DNA of 35,000 nucleotides. Source: Chrysomallon squamiferum (lineage: Eukaryota > Mollusca > Gastropoda > Neomphalida > Peltospiridae). The notes below the pieces were generated by a model. That model saw nothing but the letters and a program-made list of their open reading frames with translations. It was not told where the DNA came from and made no database searches. Positions within the stretch are counted from its first letter, which is position 1. Every line of letters starts with the position of its first letter. Made by a program: the position numbers and the translations under genes. Below are positions 19,951-30,033 of this stretch, piece by piece. The stretch spans positions 35,270,732 through 35,305,731 of the forward strand of contig CM022672.1 of the NCBI GenBank assembly GCA_012295275.1, in the 5' to 3' direction.

Positions 19951-20350
19951 TTTATCTATTTCTTTCTTTCTTTATTTATTATTATTATTATTTTTATTAT
20001 TTTTATTATTTTAAAATGTAGCTAAAAACTATTAAAATCAAAATTACATATCATTTCTAAATAAAATGAGTTAGATGTTATTTTGCAGTTGTCATTTTGA
20101 ACATTTATTTTACTGTGTAGTGAAACAGGATTATTTTTAAACGGTATCTGTTGTTCGTCAGTTACCGGATGTACTTGAGGTCAAATGTCATCTGTACTTT
20201 ACGTTATGCGAGTGTCAGACAACTCTAACACGCGGGTTGTCCGTATCAGCTGTCAATCAAAATATCGAAAGAGTGCAAATAAATATTTTTAACACGTAAA
20301 TTTATGCGGTAACTTTATTACAAACCTCTATACCAACAACTGTTTTTAAT

Positions 20351-20493
20351 CTTTTCTAAACAAGAATATGTCTCAATTAGGCAACACAAATGATTGCGTA
20401 GTATTTAGAAATCATTGTTGTTGCCTAATTAGGCATTCTCGTTCAAAAAACTGTCTGAGCATGCACTGTACACTAACAATAACTATGTATAAT
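20351..20493. mobile_element. 143-bp hairpin insertion in segment copy 2
   Basis: Where copy 1 reads TTTTTAAT|GTATGAATT, copy 2 has 143 extra bases with TAAT at both junctions, as a short target duplication would give. Inside, 20,359-20,395 and 20,409-20,443 are imperfect inverted arms (around CAATTAGGCAACA and TGTTGCCTAATT) with a 13-base loop. This fits a small non-autonomous element, but the arms are not at its ends, and deletion from copy 1 is an alternative. Confidence 0.5.
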
Positions 20494-20540
20494 GTATGAA
20501 TTATAATAACTACAAAATCAGTTCTCCATAAAAAAAATTA

Positions 20541-21090
20541 ATATGAAGATGTTTTATAAGATGAAACTGGTTTATAAGATGAAGATATTTTATAAGACTG
20601 TTTTGTTTTATAAGATTTGATTTTTATAAATTTTTTATAAGAAAAGGTGTTTTAAAGATGAAGATGGTTTATAAGATGAAGATGGTTTATAAGATAAAGA
20701 TGTTAAATAAGATAAAGATGTTAAATAAGATGTAAGATGTTTTATAAGATGAAGATGTTTTATAAGACAAAAACATGTTAAATAAGATGTTGATGTTTTA
20801 TAAGATGAAAATATTTTATTCTTAGATGTGGATGTTTTTTTTTTTTTCACCTCAGATGAAGTATAACATGTTTTATAAGAATGAACGATGTTGAAATAAT
20901 ACATGGTAATAGATGTTTTAGGATGTTTGAAGATGAAACTATGTTTTATAAGATGAAGATGTTTTATAATGATGTAGATGTTTTATAAGATGTAGATGTT
21001 TTGATAAACTAAAGATGTTTTATAAGATGAAGATGTTTTAAGTATGATAAAATATGTTTTACAAGATGAAGGATGTTTTATAATGACAAC
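20541..21090. repeat. 18-bp minisatellite, right part, degenerate
   Basis: It has the same GATGTTTTATAAGATGAA-type units as 19,249-19,655, with more disorder towards the right. A T-run with CACCTCAGATG at about 20,840-20,860 interrupts it. The minus-strand open frame (Lys/Ser/Tyr/Leu-rich repeats) is an artefact. Confidence 0.9.
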
Positions 21091-21224
21091 TAAAACATGC
21101 TAATACAATGTTTGGATGTTTGTTGTTGACATCTTTTTAAGCATCATGTTGAGAGGCAAGCAGAGCATTCCAGATATTCTTACATTTCTGTGGATGTTGT
21201 TCTTTTTTCACCTCAGAATATACA

Positions 21225-21705
21225 GATGTAACATGCAGATAGCAGACTCATGACAACTAACTGCAGATGAATGAATGTTTCAGTCCACTAACTGCAGATG
21301 ACAACTAATGTGACAGTCCAACTACATGTACAGGATGTTTTCAAAGAACTGATGACAACCACTACAGATGCTAATAGATGTACAGGATGTTTGCAGATAT
21401 GACAACTCAGATGTGACAGTCCAATACAAGATAGCAGGATGTTTTTCAAAGTTGAAGCTGTGTCAGTCCACTCACTGCAGATAGCATACTCTAGATGTGA
21501 CAGCCCACTCACTGCAGATACAGGATGTTCCACTGGGATGAACTCAGATGACAACCAATACACTGCAGATAGCAAGACTCAGATGTTTCCACTCACTGCA
21601 GATAGCAGACTCAGATGACAATTTTTTGTGTCATCCATGCAGATAGCAGACTCAGATGTGACAGTCCACTCACTGCAGATAGCAGACTCAGATGTGAATT
21701 TCAAA
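21225..21705. repeat. 36-bp minisatellite (CAGATGTGACAGTCC-type), scrambled
   Basis: Clean units at 21,590-21,700 read CTCACTGCAGATAGCAGACT then CAGATGTGACAGTCCA. To the left the units are shuffled with ACAGGATGTTT pieces related to the 18-bp array. On the minus strand the 36-bp unit encodes TSESAICSEWTV in frame. A minus-strand open frame of 85 codons continues beyond it into non-repeat sequence (21,700-21,836), but no gene signals confirm it. Confidence 0.85.
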
Positions 21706-21838
21706 GTTGAAGCTGTGGACAGACTAGGTTGTCCATCACTAGCTACCAGACAGTTCATGTCCAGCTGAACCAGAGGTTGAGCATCAACATCAAGGATGTC
21801 ACAAGAAGTGACTGTTTCTGAACCCATGTAAAGCAAAA
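21700..21838. other. Unassigned stretch beside the 36-bp minisatellite
   Basis: On the minus strand the frame reads SETVTSCDILDVDAQPLVQL then DMNCLVASDGQPSLSTASTL before the repeats, with protein-like composition. On the plus strand a strong donor-like AAAAT|GTAAGTAT lies at 21,840. The two signals point to opposite strands, so I do not call a gene. Confidence 0.3.
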
Positions 21839-21839
21839 T

Positions 21840-24800
21840 GTAAGTATCTTTTGGCGTGTTTCTGCTTCAAATCAACAAACGAAAGAGACTAAATGACTGA
21901 AACAGCCACTCAACTGTGTGCACAATTAACATTATAAAGAAGAAAAACAGTGAGATGTTGTCTACAAAAGACAAAATGAAGCATATCTTTAGTCACTCGA
22001 CTGCAGACAATCAATTTGAGTTAAAAAAGCCTAACAAAGTTTCAGAAAAAAAAAAAAATCTTGACCTATAATAAAAAGAAAAGTGTACAGGTCTACTGTT
22101 TCTGTAATCTTCACTCGTGCAGTTCCAGGTAAAAAGATGAGAGAAGAGATCTGGAACGTGAGAAGCTTTTACTCCAACACGAGATCAACACGACTAGAGT
22201 GAAGAGGTTTATCATCGAGGACAAAAAGCTTCTAGTAATTTCAAAACAGATCCGGCTTCCACATGCCTCATGGTGTACATGATCCCACACTTAACATTCC
22301 AGTTAATAACTTCTGTTGAATGATGTCAAGTTTCAAAGAAATGATTTGATGTCAACAAAGAAAGCTGAATGTCATAAAAGAATGTTGACAAGATAAATAA
22401 CATGAAGATAATTTCCAAAAGATCAGACCCACACTTGCCATTTGTAGTTCAGAAATTCAACCGTACAGACTGAAATGATGAAAACCAAGTTCTTTGCTAT
22501 CTTATAGAACAGAAAGCATAATTTAATGAAGGATGAACAGCAGAAAAATCAGTAAAAAATTAAATGTATCTGATACAGTCTGAAATAAAGGCTCTGAACG
22601 ATACTGTAAAATGAATTTTTATGCTCAAGCTGACAGTGGATTTTTAAGAGATACAACTATATCTTTGAAAAGCCATCAGCAGGGTTTCAAGTACTTCAGT
22701 GAAAGTACATTCGTGATGTTAACACATTTTGGAATGATGATAGCACCATTTTTATATCAGCTAAATCACACAGGAATTTTTTTTAAAGAACTTCTAGCCA
22801 TAGTAAACCAAAAAGCAAGCATGCATATAAGTTTATCTAGTTATTTTTAAATTTTGTCTAGCGCAAATGAAGTTAGAAATGGATAAAAAAAGAACCTTAC
22901 TGAAAATTATATCAAATGTCCCTTCATAAACAACACATTTCCAGCCCGGTTTACTTGACTCCATTATTATGAGTGATGTATGCAGTTAACCTTTGTGTTG
23001 ATAATGTAAACATGAACTTAACTGACATTTTGCAAAATTAGAACAAAAATAATGTATATTTGAACTGTTTTATTTATAAACAAATACATTTCTTACCAAA
23101 ATGTGAGACAGCTGAGCTAACCTATGATTTACTAATTATTATCAACTTTATAAAGTTCTTCCTCTCAACGATATTAATTTAAGTTTAGAAAATACTTTTA
23201 TTTTAATGTGCCTATTTTAAGGGACATGTTAAAGTCCTATTTTATAAACATGGTATGAAATAAATTTTAATTGTGCAGAGTTGGGTTCTTTTAGTATGAC
23301 AATAAGAGAAGAGGTAAAAGAAACCTACAGGAAATGTGGAAAGAAATGTCCATGGCTTGTCTTCACTGAAGACAATTGTATGAAATGCAAATGGTATTCT
23401 TATATTATTAAAGATACAGAAAAATACATCTGGCATATGGAAAAGGTGAAAACAAAATGTCACGGAAGTAGGAAAATTCAGAAGAGGGCAGAAATGAAGG
23501 CAAGCAGTGAAGTGACATTTGGAACAACAGAAGCCAAAAACAGGAAAAATAGCTACTCAACAAGGCAACACTAGATAAACTAGAAATTCTTTTCTGTAAG
23601 TGCTAGGGAAAGCCAAGTTTGCTGCAGTTTTAGTGGATGGAAGCCAGATTCAAGTATTACTGAAAAAGATTGCTTAATTGAGAATCTGCATTATTACATA
23701 TTTTCAAAAAATAAACAAAAAAAAAAACATTCAGCTTCATCACTGCATGACTTGTGAAATTTGTAAACAATGGAGAATTAACAGAAAGGTTACAGTTCGG
23801 GTTCAGCATCACTGATGTCAGAAAGAACAGATCTTTTCAGGGCAAAAGCTGTACAGACGTTTGAAAACACTGTTACTGATAGCATTGCCAAGGAAATGAA
23901 AATTGTGTTTTTTCGTTACAGATGTCATACAAAGAAATATAAATTATTGAAAGAATTGTCTTCAGAGGCAGCACAGCAAAGAGTCTTCTCACATATGCAG
24001 CAAACATTCATCACTGACAACATCCAGCATACTGCACAGCATCTCTGGGAAAACAGTATCAAAATATATGACATCACAAGATAGAGAAATTAAGTAGTAT
24101 CATCAGAAACACACACAAAAAAAACCAAGAAGAAGAAGGTAGTTTGAGGCAGAAGTAGCTGATTATAATCATACTGTCAGCTACCATTACCAGACAAAAA
24201 AACCAGGCAAATCAGCCTTGGTTCTGCTGAAGCCACTGGAAGACTTGCATGCTTTTTGCAGTTCATGGAACTGATGGACTAATTGCACAATCTGCATGTT
24301 TAATGGTCAGATGTTTTTTCTACTTTTTAATTTGTTAGAGTTCTAAATGTCACATGTTAATCATAAATTATTTGTCGCTATGGTTAGTGATGCTATTGCT
24401 CACAGTGCAACTATAAGGCAATTAATGTTAAACTGGATTACTTTAAATGAACGAACTGAATTAGAGAAATTAAAAACATCTATATTAGGAATTGTAGATT
24501 TTAAAATACAACATGCTATATCAACTTCACCTGATATTTCAAATATAGAAGGTACTATTAGAGACATGATCAATAACTTACCATAGTAAGAAATTTTAAA
24601 AATAAATTTGGTACTATAAATGATATTTCCAGGGAATGGTCATAACAAAAAGCAGTCTTAACTATTTTTGCAATAATTAATGGAAATAGACAAAGATTAG
24701 ATAATATTGTATGTAGTAAAATACCTGCAGTTGGAAAAACAAATTTTGATAGCCCTGATTTGTCTTGCATTTCAGTGTTGTTTGGCTAAAACTTGGAAGG

Positions 24801-25070
24801 TGGACTGATGAATACATACTGTCCAACTACGCTCAGACATAATTCACATTCTGATTTACTGCTGATGCCTGGGGAAAGCCTCTCAGTGGACATGAAGATG
24901 TTGTCGTCAACAGTCTCCTCTTTGCAGACTGTAAGATGATAAGTGAAACACTTTCTATCTTAAGAAATAAAAAAGTTAATATCGTGAAATCTTTCTTGAC
25001 ATCATCCTGCATCAACGATGAGTTCAGAATTTATAACGATCAAGTGAAACCATGGTACAGGAGGAAATGA
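21840..25070. other. Unassigned region, no gene recognised
   Basis: Less AT-rich than the first 10 kb, with several short plus-strand open stretches (22,611-22,850; 23,281-23,574; 23,815-24,084; 24,347-24,586). None shows a known motif or is longer than about 97 codons. A diverged relative of repeat B (ACATTCAGCTTCAT...) starts near 23,728. This may be old transposon debris upstream of the Tigger-like remnant. Confidence 0.5.
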
Positions 25071-25079
25071 GCTGATCTT

Positions 25080-25731
25080 ACGGCAGGCCAGTGTAACAGG
25101 AGTCCTCATGGATCTGGAAATTTAACACTTTACCTCAGTCAGAACAGTCAATATCCAATGCATCATTTGGATATCAGGAAGCTATGATTGTGATGTATCT
25201 GAAGAATGCATCATCCACATATTTTGGACTTAGTCCTCGAGAAGTACGAATACTGGCGTATAAAATTCATCCTGGAGTGCTATGAAAATGGCAGGGAGTG
25301 ACTGGTTCACACCATTTTTAAAGTGTAATCCAATGTTGTCATTGAGAACACCAGAGGCAACTAGCATCGCCAGGACAACATCTTTCAACAGAACCAGTAT
25401 CTTAGTTTTTTGAAAAACTTGCCAAGGTGATGGACAAATATAATTTCGGTGCCTGTGAAATTTGGAATATAGATGAAAGCAATCGTCACAGTGGTGAAAC
25501 CAACCAGTCATAACTGGGACAGGTGTTAAACAAGTGGGATGACACTGGCAGAGAGAGGAACACCTGTCACTTGTGTGGTCAGAGCATCCCACCATTCCTT
25601 ACCTTTCTACATGTGAACTTCAAAGATGATTTTTTGAATGGTTGAAACTACCCATCAATCAGGCTGGATGACAGCAGATAATTTCATCATGAAGCATTTT
25701 GTTAAAAATGTGAAGCCTCCAAAGGATAACA
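25080..25731 (+). mobile_element. Dead jerky/Tigger-type transposase fragment
   Basis: Three plus-strand frames, used in turn, carry the ordered blocks of a pogo-superfamily transposase. They are SFGYQEAMIVMYLKN then ASSTYFGLSPREVRILAYK (about 25,165-25,265); MAGSDWFTPFLKCNPMLSLR then TPEATSIARTTSFNRTS (25,288-25,390); FFEKLAKVMDKYNF and WNIDES (about 25,400-25,470), whose Asp is the first catalytic residue of the DDE triad; VTTV/VKPTS, MTLAERGTPVTCVV; and GWMTADNFIMKHFVKNVKPP (about 25,660-25,720). The copy stops just before the second catalytic Asp (usual LLLLDNHESH). Several frameshifts and stops make it inactive. It differs from the Tigger-like piece at 1.0-1.5 kb, which covers only the N-terminus. 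No terminal repeats were found. Confidence 0.85.
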
Positions 25732-25732
25732 A

Positions 25733-25970
25733 CAAGAATGTGAAGAATTCAGCAGATTGCCTGCACACAAGATATGAAGAGTGCTAAAAATTAAAACAAA
25801 AATAGATGAAAATGTTTATTTCACCAAATATATATGTACCAGCAGTATTTTTATATCTGCATAGTTCAAACTGAGCAATAATGCGAAGCCTTGATGAAAT
25901 GTTATTTTGATGCTTTAAACAAGTTAAACGATGTATTACTGATACCATTTTCAGTTAGGTCCACATAAAT
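25733..25970 (+). repeat. Repeats E-like and A, first partial copy
   Basis: At 25,733-25,775 the Tigger fragment runs into AAGAATGTGAAGAATT..TTGC then CTGCACACAAGATATG, a diverged copy of block E (27,125-27,262). Block A follows (AGATGAAAATGTTTATTTCA to CATAAATG, about 25,803-25,970), nearly identical to 26,237-26,408 and 28,055-28,222. Confidence 0.8.
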
Positions 25971-27262
25971 GACATTCAGCTTCATGATCACATTTGTTGC
26001 TTGATTTGTGATATTTGATAAACAACAGAGAATCAACAGACAAGTTTACTCTTTCAAAATTATCATCACTTTAAATAATATACAAAAAACATTGACATAT
26101 GCATAATACAAAACAAAGAAGTAAACGTTTATTACCAGTGTCTATAAAACAATCCCATTGTGAAAAAAGTCCATATACAAAGTTATAAATGTACTGACAT
26201 TCATTGCAAGAAATTGTGAAATCTGAGTGAAAACAAAAATAGATGAAAATGTTTATTTCACCAAATATATATGTACCAGCAGTATTTTTATATCTGCATA
26301 GTTCAAACTGAGCAATAATGCGAAACCTTGATGAAATGTTATTTTGATGCTTTAAACAAATTAAACGATGTATTACTGATACCATTTTCAGTTAGGTGCA
26401 CATAAATGTCTTAAATCAAAATAAAAAGTATTTCAAAGAATGTTGTAATATTTAAAATATACTTGTACATAACAAAACTGCAATAAAATTATTGTGCCAT
26501 AATTTCATTTAAATTTTATAATTATTTTACATTGCTTCCTGATGTTTATCTGTCTCAACAGATACCTGTATATTCACCTACATGACTTCTCTGTCTGTCT
26601 CTATCATATAATTAATGTGTATATTATCAATAATGTGGTACAAAGACACCAATAGTTCATTTTGAGATTTATAATTTGTTATTAACAGCTAATACAGATT
26701 CTAGGTTTGGTCGATCCCTAGAATACTGAACAATACTTCTGTTTCTGCTTTTATTTTGCCTGACATATTTGATAAAACAAACAATAATGAATGCCACTCA
26801 AAACTCTATAGTATACAGTTTATTTCAAAGAATGTTGTGATATTTAAAATATACTTGTACATATTCCAGTGTAATCAAACAAAATTGAAATGAAATATGA
26901 AACAACTGGATATGCCAATTTTTCTTTTTTGTAGTATCCCACATTGCAAATGAAGTGTGAGTTTTGTTATTTTGATGCTTTAAACAAGTTAAAACGATGT
27001 ATGCCTGATACACGAGTAGTGTCAAAGGAAAATAAAGAGTAACAGTTCCATTTGAAATATCAAGAGATGTTGTCCACTGTTGTAGATTGTATACCACACT
27101 GAAAACAGTACAAGACATTCCGGTAAATCTGAAATGATCATGTTAAAGAGTTTCTAGAAAACTACAAGAACGGTGAAGAATTTAGAAAATTGCCAGCACA
27201 CAAGTCATGGACCAGATACTTTGAAAAACAAAGAATATGGAATACCACTCAGAACTCTATAC
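25971..27262 (+). repeat. Composite repeat array, copy 1 (blocks B-A-C-D-E)
   Basis: Blocks by position: B 25,971-26,225 (starts GACATTCAGCTTCATGATCA), A 26,228-26,408, C 26,409-26,820, D 26,820-27,125 and E 27,125-27,262 (GATCATGTTAAAGAGTTTCT...). Copy 2 at 27.7-29.1 kb repeats the same order, offset by about 1.75-1.82 kb, with high identity. The 97-codon minus-strand frame in block D (26,825-27,118) reappears in copy 2 with about seven replacements and is not treated as a gene. Confidence 0.9.
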
Positions 27263-27724
27263 GGTTTATTTCAAAGAAGGTTGTGATATTCAAAATATAC
27301 TTGTACATATTCCAGTGTAATCAAACTGAAATAAAACGATAAAACTGGATATGCCCAATTTTTCTTTTTTCTAGAATGAAGTTAGATACTTCAATATAAC
27401 AAGGACTCTGGTCAGTATCAGTCAGTGTACTGTGATGTATCGTGTTATGTGCACACACATGTATTGTGTTTTTCTATTTCCTGTATCATGTGGATCAGCT
27501 GGTCACCTATTTGAAGTCCAGTGTCAGATCTACAGAAAATATGAATGGGCACATCAAGATCACAGAGAGACAGAGAGACAGAGAGAGAGCTGAAAGAAGG
27601 GCATAACTAGGTCTAGATGATAAACCTTACATATTCTAGGCATGTTTTATATCACACTGATATCATCATTCGTTTTTCTGTTTCATTATTATTTTTGCAT
27701 AGTTTCAAAAACAACAAATATCAT
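27263..27724. other. Spacer between array copies
   Basis: It starts as a short partial copy of block D (TTTATTTCAAAGAAGGTTGT to about 27,360). It then holds about 360 bp unique to the window, including GAGACAGAGAGACAGAGAGA near 27,567-27,590. No gene is seen. Confidence 0.7.
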
Positions 27725-29075
27725 GACATTCAGCTTCATGATCACATTTGTTGCTTGATTTGTGATATTTGATAAACAACAGAGAATCAACAGACAAGTT
27801 TACTCTTTCAAAGTTATCATGACTTTAAATAATATACAAAAAACATTGACATATGCATAATACAAAACAAAGAAGTAAACGTTTATTATCAGTGTCTATA
27901 AAACAATCCCATTGTGAAAAAAGTCCATATACAAAAAGTTATAAATGTACTGAGATGGGACACACTGCAAGAAATTGTGAAATCTGAGTTTACTCCATAG
28001 GAGTTTACTTTTGATGGCTGAGACAATGAAGAGTGCTAAAAATTAAAACAAAAATAGATGAAAATGTTTATTTCACCAAATATATATGTACCAGCAGTAT
28101 TTTTATATCTGCATAGTTCAAACTGAGCAATAATGCGAAACCTTGATGAAATGTTATTTTGATGCTTTAAACAAGTTAAACGATGTATTACTGATACCAT
28201 TTTCAGTTAGGTGCACATAAATGTCTTAAATCAAAATAAAAAGTATTTCAAAGAATGTTGTAATATTTAAAATATACTTGTACATAACAAAACTGCAATA
28301 AAATTATTGTGCCATAATTTCATTTAAATTTTATAATTATTTTGCATTGCTTCTTGATCTTTATCTGTCTCAACAGATACCTGTATATTCACCTACATGT
28401 CTTCTCTGTCTGTCTCTATCATCTAATTAATGTGTATATTATCAATAATGTGGTACAAAGACACCAATAGTTCATTTTGAGATTTATAATTTGTTATTAA
28501 CAGCTAATAAAGATTCTAGGTTTGGTCGATCCCTAGAATACTGAACAATACTTCTGTTTCTGCTTTTTATTTTGCCTGACATATTTGATAAAACAAACAA
28601 TAATGAATGCCACTCAAAACTCTATACAGTTTATTTCAAAGAATGTTGTGATATTTAAAATATACTTGTACACATTCCAGTGTAATCAAACAAAACTGAA
28701 ATGAAATAAGAAAAAACTGGATATGCCAATTTTTCTTTTTTGTAGTATCCCACATTGCAAATGAAGTGTGAGTTTTGTTATTTTGATGCTGTAAACAAGT
28801 TAAAACGATGTATGCCTGATACACGAGTAGTGTCAAAGGAAAATAAAGAGTAACAGTTCCATTTGAAATATCAAGAGATGTTGTCAACTGTTGTAGAATG
28901 TATACCACACTGAAAACAGTACAAGACATTCCAGTAAATCTGAAATGATCATGTTAAAGAGTTTCTAGAAAACTACAAGAACAGTGAAGAATTTAGAAAA
29001 TTGCCAGCACACAAGATATGGACCAGATACTTTGAAAAACAAAGAATATGGAATACCACTCAGAACTCTATACGG
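27725..29075 (+). repeat. Composite repeat array, copy 2 (blocks B-A-C-D-E)
   Basis: B 27,725-27,990, A 28,021-28,222, C 28,223-28,624, D 28,625-28,930 and E 28,931-29,075. About 60 extra bases between B and A contain GAAGAGTGCTAAAAATTAAA, the same phrase that follows the E-like block at 25,775. The unit of duplication therefore probably began near the Tigger remnant. Confidence 0.9.
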
Positions 29076-29355
29076 TTTATTTCAAAGAATGTTGTGATAT
29101 TTAAAATATACTTGTACATATTCCAGTGTAATAAAACAAAACTGAAATAAAATATGATAAAATTATTCTCTCATAAATTTCATATAAATTTTAAAAATAT
29201 TTTACATTGCTTCTTGATATGTTTATCTGACTGAACAGATACCTATATATTCATCTACATGTCTTCTGTCTGTCTGTATCATGTAAGTAATGTGTATATT
29301 ATCAGTAATGTGGTACAAAGACGCCAATAGTTCATTTTTGAGATTTATAATAATA
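29076..29355 (+). repeat. Additional partial copy of repeat C/D
   Basis: TTTCAAAGAATGTTGTGATA to GTTCATTTTTGAGATTTATA follows the order of block C with deletions. It ends where the decayed coding copy begins, at about 29,355. Confidence 0.85.
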
Positions 29356-29437
29356 TACTCTTAGTGTGCTGCTAACCATGAGGCAATTGAATTATTCAAT
29401 GAAACATGGGACAAACGTTTAAATGAGTTTTATTGTC

Positions 29438-29445
29438 ATCTGGAC
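29438..29445. repeat. Left 8-bp target-site duplication of the hAT element
   Basis: ATCTGGAC, directly before the terminal repeat. It fits the hAT target preference nTnnnnAn. The right copy is ATCTAGAC, with one mismatch. Confidence 0.9.
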
Positions 29446-29461
29446 CAGGGGTTTTCAAACT
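29446..29461 (+). repeat. hAT left terminal inverted repeat
   Basis: CAGGGGTTTTCAAACT. It is followed by a near-palindrome GTGGTCCGTGGACCAC and two GGGGGTCCG repeats that may be transposase binding sites. Confidence 0.95.
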
Positions 29462-30033
29462 GTGGTCCGTGGACCACAGGGGGTCCGCAAGTACAAGACA
29501 GGGGGTCCGTGGACAGCGAATACTTTTTATATATGTTTTTTAATCAAAATTTGTTTTCTTATATTTGTAAATGTGAGCGCATGAAATAACAGGTAAATAA
29601 TTTTGTAATATAACCTAAAAGTACCATCGATTAAAACAGTTAAGTTGTCACTTGAGCATTGATCGCCTGTCAGGAATTCCATTCACATTAATTATGGTTC
29701 GTGACATAAGAAAAGTGGGAATTTATGGGTTTTTTGCGTTTTTTTTAATGTATTTGCTGAGTTAAGACTGTTTAGTCAGATCCAAAGAAGCACGTAGGTA
29801 CTGTCACGTAATTTTAAATACTCTTTGTTAATTTACACGTCCAGTGAAGTTCAAATTATAAATTTTCAGTGTCTGAATGAGTATCTGATTTTTATTTATT
29901 AATGTTCCTAAATGGCATAAAACCTACATTATCGCCCGTTATACGTCAACGTTATTTACACGAAAATTATTTTACACATGCAAGAGCTTCACGTTCAAAT
30001 TTACTTTTCTTTTTCAGGCTGCCAGCGTTACCC

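Larger units (their letters stand above)
19655..20537 (+). repeat. Duplicated segment, copy 2 (contains LINE fragment)
   Basis: It matches 9,888-10,721. It sits between two parts of the same 18-bp minisatellite, as if it had been inserted into the array. It also carries a 143-bp block (20,351-20,493), absent from copy 1, that holds an inverted repeat. Confidence 0.85.

Noticed and set aside
20359-20443. Hairpin as a possible tRNA or microRNA precursor
   Set aside because: No tRNA arms or A/B boxes; the arms are imperfect and lie in an insertion-like block, so a mobile element is more likely.
19249-21705. Regular repeats that could suggest a CRISPR array
   Set aside because: Units are directly tandem with no unique spacers, in a eukaryotic repeat context.
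23281-23574. 97-aa frame with four cysteines in a possible zinc-finger pattern
   Set aside because: The spacing fits no known finger, and there is no start context, splice signal or repeat copy to support it.
26825-27118. 97-aa minus-strand frame repeated at 28,636-28,929
   Set aside because: About seven replacements among few differences and no homology; it is a by-product of the duplicated block D.
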